Positions 41,536 through 52,768 of a stretch of 64,000 bases of DNA are shown piece after piece. Position numbers and translations under genes: made by a program. The DNA lies in contig OZ231126.1 in NCBI GenBank assembly GCA_965153355.1, positions 108,190,001-108,254,000 of the forward strand. Direction: 5' to 3'. Within the stretch, counting starts at the first letter, position 1; each line of letters starts with the position of its first letter. Source of the stretch: Flaccisagitta enflata (Eukaryota; Chaetognatha; Sagittoidea; Aphragmophora). Below the pieces are notes generated by a model. That model did no database searches. It worked only from the letters and a program-made list of their open reading frames with translations, and was not told where the DNA came from.

Positions 41536-42182
41536 CTAGCCTGTACCGAAATGACAAAAACCAATAAAATCAGAATTCTCCGAGCAGTTCTTGTTGAGGG
41601 GCTGTCTTGGGCTTCTAATGACATCAATTTCAGTCTGAAAAATATGCATCTTGGTGGCCGCGCCTTACCTTGAACTTTCCTTTGGTATATAGGAAACTGA
41701 AAATTGTAAGTTACTAAAATCCCATTTTTGACTGCAGATTTGAATTCTGCATGAAAAACTGATTATTGAAAGTGCTTTTCTTTTTTCAAAATTCCTACGG
41801 GATCATAGTCAAAATTCATCTTGAAGATGTGAAAAAAAGGTAAGTTTGGCGATTTTATATAGAATTAAAAGAGAAAGGTAAGTTTTGCAAACTTCGATGC
41901 TAATTTTGAGCACCTTCTGATTGGAATATTGAAAAAAGGAAAACACTTTCAATTATCAGTTTTTTCTGCAGATTTCAAATCTGCAGTCAAAACAGAGTTT
42001 TATGCTCTTTGAAATTTTTGATTTCCCATAGAGGTAGGTTTAACAGAGGGTAAGTCGCGGATACCTTAATGTCGGATTTGGGTGCCAAAATTGATCTCAA
42101 CGGGAGCCTAAGACAGTCCCACAGCATGAATTGCTCGGAGAATGCCAGTTTTATCGCTTATTGTCATTTAGGTACAAGCTAG
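41536..42182. mobile_element. 647-bp foldback element with tgtgag duplication
   Basis: Most of the element pairs with itself. The left arm from 41536 (ctagcctgtacc) and the right arm to 42182 (ggtacaagctag) are imperfect inverted copies of roughly 270-300 bp, including attctccgagca near 41574 and its complement near 42143, and tgactgcagattt near 41734 and its complement near 41990. tgtgag flanks both ends (41530-41535, 42183-42188). No gene inside. Confidence 0.8.
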
Positions 42183-42503
42183 TGTGAGCAAATGACAAGA
42201 GTAAATGAGGGTATAAATGCGAGAGCGAATGAGATCAAATAAGCAAATGAGAGTCAATTGGACTGTGAGTGAGTGTGAGTGATGATTGTCTGTTCTGTCT
42301 GTCTGAATGTCTCCCAATCGATTGACCGTTTCTTTTCGGCCGAAATTTGTGAGTTTCTGTTTGTTTGTCTGTCTGTTTTGTCCGTCTGTCTGAAGTTAAC
42401 TTTTCTTCACTTTTTTTTTTATTTAAGAAAGATGATTTTAGCCGCATGTCCGAAGGATCGACCGAATGTCCGAATGACCGAATGTCCAAATGACCGTTAC
42501 TTT
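42183..42503. other. Short-repeat spacer
   Basis: gagcaaatgag- and gtctgtctg-like short repeats and 'gaatgtccgaatgaccgaa' (42455-42495). No gene except the end of the minus-strand gene at 42504. Confidence 0.5.
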
Positions 42504-43587
42504 CTACTGTCCGACGTTCGACGTGTATCCGGATTCGTTCGCATTTTCTTTTGTGTTGTGCGTCTGCGCCAGAAATCCGTTCATGCCGTCCACGCCGACC
42601 GCTTCATCCGTCTCTTCGATGTCCAATGGCCGAGCAAAATCCTCCGTTTGTTCGCCTGCTTGTTCGTCCGCTCGTTTGTTGTTGTCTCCTTCTTCGTCCG
42701 CGAAATGAATGCGGCGAACTGCCGCTGGCCTCGCCGCTTGGTCGTAGGCCTCCTGCATGGCCAAGAGTCCCTCGAGGCAGCGATGCAGGACCTCGTTGTT
42801 GACGGGGAAGGCGAGGCCAAGCGCGCGATTGTGGCGGTCGGGAGGAGATGAGGGTGGAGGTGATGGCGGAGCAGGGGAGTCGTGACGAGGAGGACGGATG
42901 GAAGAGAAGAGAGGAGTGGTGGGTAGTGGATCGGTGTTGAGATTAGGAGTGGACAAAGGAAGGTCGAGGTGATGAGTGGGGGAAGAGAGTGCGTTGGAGC
43001 TGGCGGTGGTGAAGGCGGTTAGAGTGTTGGTGAGTTGTTGAAGTTGAGAGGACAAAGGTTGAGTGGTGGAAGCGTGAGAGAGCGGAGAGAGATAAGTTGG
43101 TGAAGTAGAGGTGACTGGAGTGTGGAAAGAGGTGTGAGACGATGAAGTGGAGGCGGCAGAGTGGAAAGAGTTCCGAGTGGAGTTGTTGTTGGCGGTGAGA
43201 TAGGATGAGTTGGTGGTGTTGTTGGCAGTGAAGAAGGTGGAGGTGGAGGAAGGTGGAAGAGGAGCGAAGGAGGATGGAGGAGATGCGGCGGATGGTGGAA
43301 GAGGAGCGCGAGAATGAGATGACAGAGGACAAGAGGATGGAGGAAGAGGAGCGCGGCGTTGAGGAGTGCGGACGCAAAGCGTAGGAGTCGGAGGACGGCG
43401 GCGAGGAGGATTGGCGTGTCGGCGGTTGATCAGCCAATGAGCAAAGCGGAGGATGGCTGCGAGGAAAGGCAGCATTTTTTGGACGTCCTCGTTTTCCCAA
43501 TGCAACTTCATCCACGCCGCCAATGCGACGACGCCAATTGTGATGATGACGCCGATGGCAATACCGATGGAATCTCCAATGGATAAT
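42504..43587 (-). CDS. Pro/Ser-rich membrane protein, exon 2
   Basis: The acceptor ttttctttcacag precedes 43587. The exon opens with LSIGDSIGIAIGVIITIGVV, a strong transmembrane helix, then WMKLHWENEDVQKML and a basic stretch INRRHANPPRRRPP. A long Pro/Ser/Thr/Asn-rich region follows. The C-terminal part is more ordered: ALGLAFPVNNEVLHRCLEGL, then AMQEAYDQAARPAAVRRIHF and an acidic tail to ESGYTSNVGQ. It needs one base at its start, which fits the two-base overhang of the exon at 44612-44868. No known family. Frames reading upstream of the acceptor are intron. Confidence 0.65.
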
Positions 43588-44611
43588 CTGTGAAAGAAAA
43601 CACAGTAACATATTCCATAAAACATTTGCACTCCATATACTTGCATCGATACACTTTCCATATTCCACATTTGATTTATGTATTCCATATATTCCACAAT
43701 CATACATTCACACACTTGCATTATGATAATCATGTCCCATATTCACACATCACTAACAAATGGACTTGAAACAGACAAATGGACAACTGAATCCTGACCA
43801 CTAGTCAACATGGTATCTGCTTAAACAAGTATTACAAGAACAACAAAACAAAAAGAACAACAAGAACAACAAGACACACTCTTACCCCGAATCAATGTCC
43901 TCGTTGAGTGGACGACGATGATGACGACGAGGATTACGGTCGTTGTATTAGATCAAATCAATGATCGGTGAAGGATAATCGGGCAGGTAAGAGTCAACGT
44001 CGGAACAAGTTGACGAGCCGCGATCGTCGACGATGCGAGACGGAGTCTTCTGTGTGTTAATGAATTAATGACAGCTGTGGAGGAGGCAAAAAATGAGAGA
44101 AAACAATTTAAAACAAGCATGTACAACCAACGGACTAGAAACGGACAAGTGACTGCATGCTACGGACTGGAAACGGACAAGCATTGTATATTGCAACAGA
44201 CTAATGACGGACACTAACGGTCTAGAAATGGAGAAGCAATATACAATCAACGGACTAGAAACGGACAAGCATGTACGAACGACGGACTAGAAACAGATAA
44301 GCTTGTACAGACACTCTGAATCCTAACCAATAGTCTTATATGGTAATAATACATCAACAAAAACAGTCAATTGACAAGCAATAGACAAACAACAGACAAA
44401 CAAGCAACACACAAGCAACAAACAAGCAACAAACACCCCCTCCTCCCCCCCGAATCCTAACCACTAGTAAGCGCGGTATCTGTTTCGATAGACAATACAG
44501 AACAAGAACAGAATAAGAATAAAACAGGACCAAAAACAAGAACAAAAAGTGTCAATTGACAAGCAACAGATAAACAACAGAACATGAACAAGAACAGAAC
44601 AAGATTCTTAC
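43588..44611 (-). other. Predicted 1-kb intron with minisatellite
   Basis: Between donor GGCA|GTAAGA and acceptor ttttctttcacag. It holds three copies of the CGAATCCTRACCACTAGT motif (near 43790, 44319 and 44452), five 'acggactagaaacggacaag' repeats (44118-44305) and acaagcaac repeats. A segment 43886-44049 bounded by cattaacacacag and GGG|GTAAGAG has exon-like borders and an open phase, but its phase does not fit the two exons. It may be an alternative or dead cassette exon. Confidence 0.5.
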
Positions 44612-44868
44612 TGCCCAGAGGCATCGGAGTATGCTTCATCTGATTCCAAAATGCAATAATTGAGACATTCGTCCATCGTCCATTGATGTGGCTGTGGACG
44701 TGGCGCAGCCTCGGGAATCGATGCCAAGAGGATGCTGCCGGCGATAATCACGTAAAACAACGTGAATAGAATGTTTGCGTCTCTGATGAGATGCGGCGGT
44801 GGCGTAGGTGGCGATGGCGGCGCCAGCGATGAAGGAGGCGAAGGATGACGACGACGTGGAGGAGACAT
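44612..44868 (-). CDS. Pro/Ser-rich membrane protein, exon 1
   Basis: The start is taken at MSPPRRRHPS (44868). The frame goes on 30 bp upstream, but there it overlaps short repeat. A Pro-rich N-terminus with basic residues precedes a hydrophobic stretch (NILFTLFYVIIAGSILLASI), a probable signal anchor. Then comes WTMDECLNYCILESDEAYSD with two Cys. The donor is CA|GTAAGA, leaving two bases. Joined with exon 2 the protein would have 446 residues and two membrane segments. Confidence 0.6.
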
Positions 44869-45089
44869 GACAGACGACGAATGACGACCCACGCACATTT
44901 ATTTCTCTTTTTGTTATTGTTTTTATTGTTGTTGCTGTTTACTATTATTGTATTGATCTGTAAAGGAAAGAGAGAAAGAGAGAAAGCTTGATTATAATTC
45001 AGTCATTTCCCATTTGTTCATTCAGCTAAAACGGACATGACTCATCTAGTGGAGGACAATGTACAGCCCCATTGCTCATTTTACAACGA

Positions 45090-45182
45090 TAGATCAGATT
45101 ACGACGCACGGACAGCCAGCGGTGCACAGACAGCCAGCGGTGCACAGACATCCAACAACGCAAGGACATCCAACGGTGCATG
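45090..45182. repeat. 18-bp minisatellite
   Basis: Four copies of a cagccagcggtgcacaga-like unit just upstream of the polymerase remnant. Confidence 0.75.
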
Positions 45183-45276
45183 AGCCAAGTTTACTCAAAG
45201 ATGAGTTAAAAGTAAAAATGGTAAAGGTTTGGACAGAGGAAAGGGCAAATAAAAAGGCAAGAAAATACAGCCTGGT

Positions 45277-45886
45277 GTTGGGCAAGGATATTTTGATTAC
45301 AAGCATCACATGTCCTTCTTTGAGGCTACGGACAAAATTGGAAAAGCGAGATCATATAATGAACGGAAAAAAGTAAGAATTCATTTAAGGAAAAAAAACA
45401 ACTGTCCTATATGTCACAAGTATTTGCGCAATGATTTTGAAAAAAATGCCCACTTTCGGTCTTGCATATTCAGTGCTAAATCGAAGCAAGGAGGTGCTGA
45501 ACATACTGATGCAGAGACAGATGCAGAGACAGAAGCAGAGACAGAAGCAGAGACAGACAGACAGAACCAGAACGAGGCTCAGAATGAAACCCAAAATGCT
45601 ACATTTAGTATTTGGCGCAAAGACTTTTACCATTGACATCTCTTTTACACATATTACAAAAATAGAATCATTCAAAATGATTTTAGCCAAAATTTTGCAC
45701 GATTACAGCCTTTATTACGATCAGAAATTGAATGACGCTTACAGAAAGACAAAAACTTAAAGGTGGGACTGAATACTTCTGTGCTCTTTGGAAAAGCGAT
45801 TGAAACAAATGAGGAACAATGTGATCTTCAAAGGATCGAATTTGTATTCACTGGACTTGTTCAACTTACACATACTCAACATATTG
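45277..45886 (+). pseudogene. Protein-primed DNA polymerase B remnant, N-terminal part 1
   Basis: An open register (frame 1) with GYFDYKHHMSFFEATDKIG and a Cys/His site CPICHKYLRNDFEKNAHFRSC, then a Glu/Thr repeat (AETEAETE). Two in-frame TGA codons (45634 and 45733) interrupt it. The register continues on the far side of the Tc1-like insertion at 47482, which shows the two belonged together. I assign it to the polymerase because it leads directly into the exonuclease part. The upstream border is unclear. Confidence 0.6.
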
Positions 45887-47481
45887 CAGCTGGGAGAATG
45901 CAGAGTTAGTGATATTAACACATGTTGTTGTGAAATCAGCGACATTGCTAATTCCACCAATGGCATTTAACATAAAAAACATAGGAAAAAAATGTTTTTG
46001 CTCATTTTTCTCAAAATATGTCATCTTCAAATTTCTTCATTTTTTCCTCAAATGTTGCCCCAAGGGTGAGGACCTTTTGGGGAAAAAAAGTTGGGATACT
46101 CCTCTTCTCAAAACATGGAAAAACAGGGATGAAATTTTTGTGTGTTAAAGTTGCTAATTTCACAACCATTTGAAACCCCTTCTTTGTAAGTTGGTAATGT
46201 TGCTGAATTTACCAACTTTCAAATGTGCTAAAGTTACTAATTTTAACAACATTTCTCACGTTTGACCCACAAATGTTGCATAATTGCCATTAATGGCACA
46301 ATCCTGGCTATTGATGTCCGATATTTGATCACATATGGCCATCACACAGGCTGCGTATATCGTCATGCAGTGTCTCTTGTACATGATCTAAGGGCACAAG
46401 ATAAATAGAATCTAAATACCTGGAATGGCGGCTGTCAGCATGAGGAAAAAAGTCATAAATATTTGTCACTTTCCACCAAGCTTTTGTCTTCAGTCACTGC
46501 AATTGTTTTCATTTGTTAGATTAAATCAAGAGCAATTTTATGTATTGATTGCACTGGAAATCGGACAGGAATAAAACTGAGCCAAATGAGCTAGATGAGC
46601 TAAAATACTCAAAATCATTCACCCAGACAACCAGCTACTATCTTGGAAAAAAGTTTATCGCATTATTGATTAAGAGGCATTTTATGGACAAGATAGTACA
46701 ATTAGCATGTCCACGACAAGTTTGACACTTGATCTTGCCCTCCTTGACCTTTCCAGAAGCTTCCCTGCGTCTCAGCATGCTTTTGAACTGCGACTGAAGG
46801 TATGATAGCGTGATCTTCCTCCAGACTTTTGCGTGATTTTTTTAGTCCTGCCATCCATGTTGCACATTCTCGTCTTTACCATTGCTTCAATTGGGACCAT
46901 AGAGATCCAATCAGCTTGAGTTCTGGGCTGTTCTTGGGCTAACTGGAGAAGTGTTTGACCTTTGACACTGCACCTTTGATGCCATTGCTTTGTTAAAACA
47001 GCCAGATGAGCGGGTGCACCATCTCCCATGAACTGCGTTTCAAAAATACCATTTTTATGCCATTTTTCTAAAGAGGTACCTGACTTCATTCAGCTCTCAT
47101 TTCTAAACGGTTAGATGCACAGTACCGCGGTTGGCGCCAAGTGCTAGAAAATTTGAAGACGTTTCAGAATCTCACCAATTTTTCTTAGATCTTTTTAATT
47201 GTTAAGGAGATATGAGGCTTTAAGTGATGCAATAAACTTATTTCCCGGTTGTATGCTCACTGATATGCTTTCTTGTACTTGAATGCTGAAATCAAAACAT
47301 TTATTTATTCATCTTATTTAAAATCAGAAAAAAAGACTGAGCTAAATGATAGAAAGGTAAACCAAAAGGTTGGTTGTATTCTACTAATATTTTTCATCAT
47401 TTTCAGAAAGGTGGAATTAGCAATGTCGCTGATTTCACAACACCATGTGTTAATATCACTAACTCTGCATTCTCCCAGCTG
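45887..47481. mobile_element. Tc1/mariner-like element in the polymerase remnant
   Basis: A 1.6-kb insertion with 74-bp terminal inverted repeats beginning cagctgggagaatgcagag (one mismatch). tattg lies on both sides (45882-45886, 47482-47486); a TA duplication with slightly uneven ends is an equal reading. A decayed transposase lies on the minus strand. Removing the insert and one duplication leaves the polymerase register continuous. Confidence 0.85.
46772..47089 (-). pseudogene. Tc1/mariner transposase fragment
   Basis: MGDGAPAHLAVLTKQWH matches the 'DGAPxH' block around the second catalytic Asp of Tc1-like DDE transposases. The later 'SPDLNPIEN.W' block is present in another register (SPELKLIGSLWSQLK), and its catalytic Glu position reads Gly. 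Frameshifted and inactive. Confidence 0.8.
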
Positions 47482-47812
47482 TATTGATGATATTTTAGAT
47501 TTCTTTTTCCATCATACGGAACAGACTATCATTTCATATTTAGATTCTGGTTCAAATTTTGTTGTCATCAATCTAGTTCAATATAGACTCGAGTGTGTCA
47601 AGTTGGTTGGAATGACAGCTGGAAAATATCAAAAGTTGCCTAATGTCATAAAACCAAAATATGTGATTCAACTTTATAATTTAAAAAGTGAGTGTTTATT
47701 GATGAGTGTAGCACTCCATCTCACGATGCAAAAAAGATACAGAGGTTTTCCTAAAACTCAATGGCCAAGTTTATTGCCAAGCATTTTAAACAATGCAATC
47801 ATTATGTGGTGA
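47482..47812 (+). pseudogene. Polymerase B remnant, N-terminal part 2
   Basis: A frame with TIISYLDSGSNFVVIN and LKSECLLMSVALHL, resembling the N-terminal module seen ahead of protein-primed polymerases in Polintons and related viruses. It runs out at a one-base shift near 47795-47810 and continues in the next frame. Confidence 0.65.
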
Positions 47813-49522
47813 AGTTTATGAGGAGTTGTATGCAAAGTGTGCTCACTTACTTCCACTCAAATCCCGCAAGCAGAATTTTCAAAAATTGAAAGCGAGTCTC
47901 GAGCTAGAAAATTACTATTTTAGTGTCATCTGGTGCAGTGGAAAAGATGTAATAACTGTATATGCTGATGTAGGAAAAACAAGCTTTGTGGGTGTGAGAG
48001 AGGAAGATAGAATTATTGATTTTGAACATCACTCAATTGACATCCTTATCTACAATGAAAAGCCGGTAAATCTGATGAAAACAGTCCAGAATGGACATGC
48101 GGCTTTAATCTGTGACTTGTCAGCACTCATAGATCAAATTTGTGACAGGCGGAAACACGCTCATTTTTATTGTCAATTATGCTCATTTCACTATCGCAAA
48201 AAAAGTGTTTTTCTTGATCATCTTAAACATGACTGTGTGAAAAGGAACCCTGATTTTCAAAAAATCTCAATGCCAACTCCAAATTATAAAGATGAGTCAA
48301 AACCAATTGAACCTGAGCTATTGACAAATGAGAAAAAAGGCTTAGTGGCTCCAATTTACATTGCGGTGTGTGATTTGGAAGCTAATTTTGCCAAAACTGA
48401 CAATATTGAGGAGAGGCTAAACAATAACGAGGTTCTCAATGAAGAATGCCGCGCTGTCATAGCTTCAGCCTGTTTGACTTCAACCATGGAATTTTCATGC
48501 TACGATACACCTGTGATACGGGGTTACAAGTCTCATTTTTTTGAACCAATAGTTACAGAAGGGGAATTCTCAACATATGATTGTATAGTTGCTTTGGTAA
48601 AACAATCACAGACAGCAAAACAGCACCTGGATCATATTTGTGAATTCTACAGCAGTATCAGACTGAACGATGAAGAAAGACAGATAGTCAGACAAACAGA
48701 TCATTGCATGAATGATTTATGCAAAAGAAAACTACAGGAATCTGAAATAGTTCTTGATCACTGCAGAGTTGGCAGTTCAAGTCTTCTGCCTGGCAGGGGT
48801 GGCGGACTTAGAAAAATTTTGTGTAATGACTGTAACAAAGATTACTATAGGCTTAATCGGCGTGATTTTTACATCTATCTTCATGCAGGAAGCCACTTTG
48901 ATTTTGCATTTTGCTTAAAAAGTATCGCTCAAGCCATATCCTGTGGGGACACGAGATTTTGTGGAGTAAAATTGCTCTGCAAAGCATTGAGTGAACATTA
49001 TTTAACATTTAGTTTCAAATTTTGTTGCTTTGATTGCCTTCCAAGTACTAAGAGCCATCACTCATGCAAACATAGCTTCTCCAGGCATATATTTAGGGAT
49101 TCATATGCCATCGTCCCTTCTAGCCTTGGCTATCTCATTGAAGTTTCATCTGAAGGAGTTTCGAAAGGCACCAAGACCTTTGCAGAGTGCTTTCCTATCT
49201 ATTTTGAATATTTGAGGAAATATAAATATCTGGATTATTCAACGGGGTCTGATCTGTTGACAAAAGGTTCCATGCCTTATCTGACTCTAGAGAGTGGAGA
49301 AGAAGGAGACAAATTTCTGAAATCAACAGAATTCATCGAACAGTCTGCGTGGCTTACGGACAGCTTTGGACATCAGATCGATGATTTTTCTTACAACAAA
49401 TGCCATCATTTTTGGCAGAATTTACAAGAATATGAGAGAAAGGAAAAAGGACGCTCGCTTACATGGCTCGAGATGTTTCGAGTTTACTGCTTGAGTGATA
49501 CTATGTTCCTTTTAAGTATTTT

Positions 49523-49523
<1 letters not shown>
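47793..49523 (+). pseudogene. Protein-primed DNA polymerase B, exonuclease region, truncated
   Basis: About 575 codons. Near residue 125 lies a Cys/His finger (HFYCQLCSFHYRKK...HLKHDC). The 3'-5' exonuclease motifs follow: ExoI CDLEANF (near 197), ExoII as HAGSHFDFAF (near 365, without the usual Asn) and ExoIII as YCLSD (near 568). The frame stops just after ExoIII, where the CR1-like LINE lies, so no polymerase motifs remain. Known role of the family: replicating linear genomes from a terminal protein. Polinton/adintovirus origin is inferred from domain style. It cannot be active. Confidence 0.8.

Positions 49524-49568
<45 letters not shown>
49522..49568. repeat. (AAC)n microsatellite at the LINE junction
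   Basis: Fifteen AAC/ACA triplets. They are read as Asn in the LINE ORF1 frame and Thr in the polymerase frame, so the precise junction is hidden. Confidence 0.95.
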
Positions 49569-49996
49569 CCCTCGCATCATCGACAGGGATCGCTACCTTG
49601 TCTGGTTTTCCTTACAATGGACATTTCTCTCAAAGAGGTCGTAACAATCACGGACGCGGTGGTCACAATAACGTTGGCCGCGGTGGCCAAAATAACTCAG
49701 GTCGGATTAGCACGCCGGCGGGAAGGTCACAAAAGCACAATGCTCGATTCAACTCGGCCGAGCAAACTAGAGCGCGTAAATCAAATGACATTGTGATCGG
49801 CAAAAAAGTGTCCGAGGGCTTAAGGTCATGGAGAGGCGCAGACCTCACCCTCAATCTTTATCTTGGATATGTTGATATCAATGCCTCTCTTGATGATGTT
49901 AAAAGTGGCATTGAGTCCCAGGGAGTCAATGTAGTAGATCTGGAAGAGCTCAAAAGGCAACACAATCGCTTTAAAAGTTTTCGACTAACTCTGTGA
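49569..49996 (+). pseudogene. CR1-like LINE ORF1, C-terminal part
   Basis: RNNHGRGGHNNVGRGGQNN is an RGG-type RNA-binding tract, followed by SNDIVIGKKVSEGLRSWRGA and a compact domain ending KRQHNRFKSFRLTL, which resembles the RRM-like C-terminus of CR1-type ORF1 proteins. The start is missing, so the 5' end is truncated. Confidence 0.7.
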
Positions 49997-50008
49997 TAAT
50001 AATTCTAA

Positions 50009-51575
50009 CTCAATAAGAGCAATACAAGAGCATTGGCTTAGGCCGCCTTATAAGAAACAAAAAGGTGTAAATCAACTTCGCGCTTTGCATCCTGACTTTG
50101 ACGGATACGGCACCTCCGCAATGAAAAAATCTTTTCAATCTCAAATAATAACAGGAAGGCCTTTTGGTGGAACTGGTTTCCTATACCATAAAAAATTTGC
50201 AAGTTGTTTGAAACCACTCTTGAATTTCTCGCATGAGAGAGTGACGGTTTTGCACCTAGAGACGGATTCAGGCAACATATTACTAATCAATGTGTACTTT
50301 CCAGACTACAATACTGGTGACTTGCTCAATTATTTGTCCATGTACAAAGATACCATCGGTTTTATCGAAAACATCATGAATCAAAATCCCAAATGCCAAT
50401 TCATCATCCTTGCAGATCTCAACTGCAATGTGTATGAGTACACTCATCCTTACACTCGTCTCATAAGAGATCTCATGGAGAGATTCAGTCTATTCTCTTG
50501 TTTCGATTCCATACCCAACTTTGATCCCAAAAATGCCTACACACGCAGTGATGTAAAAACTAATTCATACACCTTGATTGATTGCGTGCTCATCAGCGAA
50601 TCTCTAAGAGAAAAAGTGAAAGATGTCCGGATATCGACATATGGCCACAATCTTTCAGACCATTGTCCTATTGAATTTGAGCTTCATGTTAAAATCACTG
50701 AGTCGCACGTAATTAAACCAAAGCTTCCATGTTTTATCAATTGGAAGAAATTATCAGATTCTCACCTGAACAGCTTTCGCGAAGAGATGAAAACCAACTT
50801 AGAGTCTATCAATGTGCCATTTCATGATCTACTACATGGGGATAAATGTTGTTTTGATGATTGCCATAAAATGTCTTTGGAGCAATATTATCGTGATATT
50901 GTAAATGCAATAATCAGTGCCGAGAGTGTGTTGCCAAAATCCAATCCAAACTTTCAACGTGATTTTTGGGATGGTGGTTTAACGGAATTAAAGAGTAGAT
51001 CCATCGAATGCAACGCTATTTGGAAAAGCCTTGGCTGTCCTAAATCGGGTCCCGCATTTGAGTGTCGTAAGAACTGCCATTATTCTTATAAATCATCTCT
51101 TCGTAAAAAAAAGGCAGCCTCTGAAAAAGCGCATACAGATTCCATGCACAACGATCTTATAAATAAGGATGGAATTTCATTCTGGAAAACTTGGAATAAG
51201 ATAAATGGTTCGCGAGAGTCGCCCATAACGAGAGTAAATGGTGAAACCAATTCCAAAAAGATTGCAGAAACATTTGCGAGCTATTTTGAGTCTGTGTACA
51301 GTGGCCATGAGACGCCAGTTCATATGGATTTAAAAACTCATTTTGATAACTCGTATTCTTCCTACATCACCGACCATATCAATGATATAATCACACCATA
51401 TCTCCTGACTTGGCCGGATATGATAGATTTGGTCTCAAAAGTAAAACCTGGTAAAGCGGCATCTGGCAGTATAAAATCAGAACATCTACTCCATGGAAAT
51501 CCCGAGCTTTTGTGCCATTTTCATCTACTTTTCAATGGACTAATACAACATGGTTATGTTCCCGCTAGTTTTTAA
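50009..51575 (+). pseudogene. CR1-like LINE ORF2: endonuclease and start of RT
   Basis: The frame is open from just after ORF1 (SIRAIQEHWLRP, the N-terminal endonuclease motif). ADLNC near 50415 and LSDHCPIEFEL near 50660 complete the APE signature. The linker and RT fingers follow (MIDLVSKVKPGKAASGS). The first ATG in frame is 50085. It ends at TAA 51573 through a one-base shift. Confidence 0.85.
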
Positions 51576-52768
51576 AAGGGACGATCACGCCCATAGTAAA
51601 AGACACAGAGGGTGACCTTTCTGACCCTTCAAATTATAGAGGGATTACCCTGAGTTGTTTGCCTGCTAAATTGTTTGAATTAGCCATTCAGTTGAAAACT
51701 TGCCATCTGCTTGGGACTGACGAGCTTCAATTTGGCTTCAAGCATAAAACCAGCACAAACCACGCATTGTACACAATGAAGTCCACAATTGACCATTTCT
51801 TAGAAAAAGGATCTGATGTCTATGTGGCTTATTTAGATTGCACAAAAGCATTTGATCGAATATCGCATTATGGATTATTCTCTAAATTGATGACTCGCAA
51901 CATTCCACTTTGCATACTGTTATGCCTCATTTATTGGTACATTAATATGTCCTCATGTGTCAAATGGGGCGATGAGCTCAGTCGAAATTTCAAAGTCCCT
52001 CTTGGAATAAAACAAGGGGGGATTAATTCGCCTGACCTATTTGGCTGCTATATTGATGATCTGACTAACTTACTACGTGGATTGAACATTGGCTGCCACT
52101 TATTTGGAATTTTCTTGGCTATGATCCTTTTTGCAGATGATTTATGTCTGTTGGCACCAACCAGGGCTGCCTTGAACAAGCTCATTCAGAAATGCGCTTC
52201 TTACTGCAACGAACATGGACTTACATTCAATGCCAAAAAGTCTAAAATTCTCGTTTTCTCAAAGAAAAATGTTGATCATGAACGACTCCTTCCCATCTCT
52301 CTAAATGGCGATACAATTGAATACTGCCATTCAGTCAAATATCTTGGCACACAAGTCGTCTCTGATAAAGGACTATCCTTTTCCGCCTCTAAAGATCTCT
52401 CTTCTTTTTATCGTGCATCAAATGCAATTCTAAGAGCAGTGACTTAACCTAGTGACAAAATTCTGCTGCACATTCTGTATACTAACTGTATTCCTATCCT
52501 AACATATGCCTGCGCAGTAAAGGAGTATACATCGAGGCAAATGCAAGAGTGCAACACTGCTGTTAACAACGCATTCAGATTAATCTTTGGCTACAACCGT
52601 TGGGAAAGTATCAGATCACTTCGTGAATCTTTTGGATATAGCTCACTCACTGAACTTTTTGCCAAAGCAAGAAAACGATTTGATAATCAATTGCCTCATC
52701 ATCGTAACAAGGTGTTAACTAATCTTGCTCGAAATATTGCCATTGAACGTGAATTGAATAAGGAATAG
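51576..52768 (+). pseudogene. CR1-like LINE ORF2: reverse transcriptase
   Basis: Continues with NYRGITLSC, YLDCTKAFDRISHYGLF, PLGIKQGGINSPDLFG and LFADDLCLL (catalytic FADD near 52135). An in-frame TAA at 52445 interrupts the thumb. The tail continues to 52768 (SIRSLRESFGYSSLTELF). Confidence 0.85.

Noticed and set aside
45059-45376. Plus-strand frame of His/Gln-Pro repeats leading into the polymerase remnant
   Set aside because: The first part is an 18-bp minisatellite. The protein-like register (GYFDYKHH) is in another frame from about 45277.
49569-49796. Polymerase B frame continuing through the AAC repeat
   Set aside because: Past 49523 it is an off-frame reading of the LINE ORF1 RGG region.
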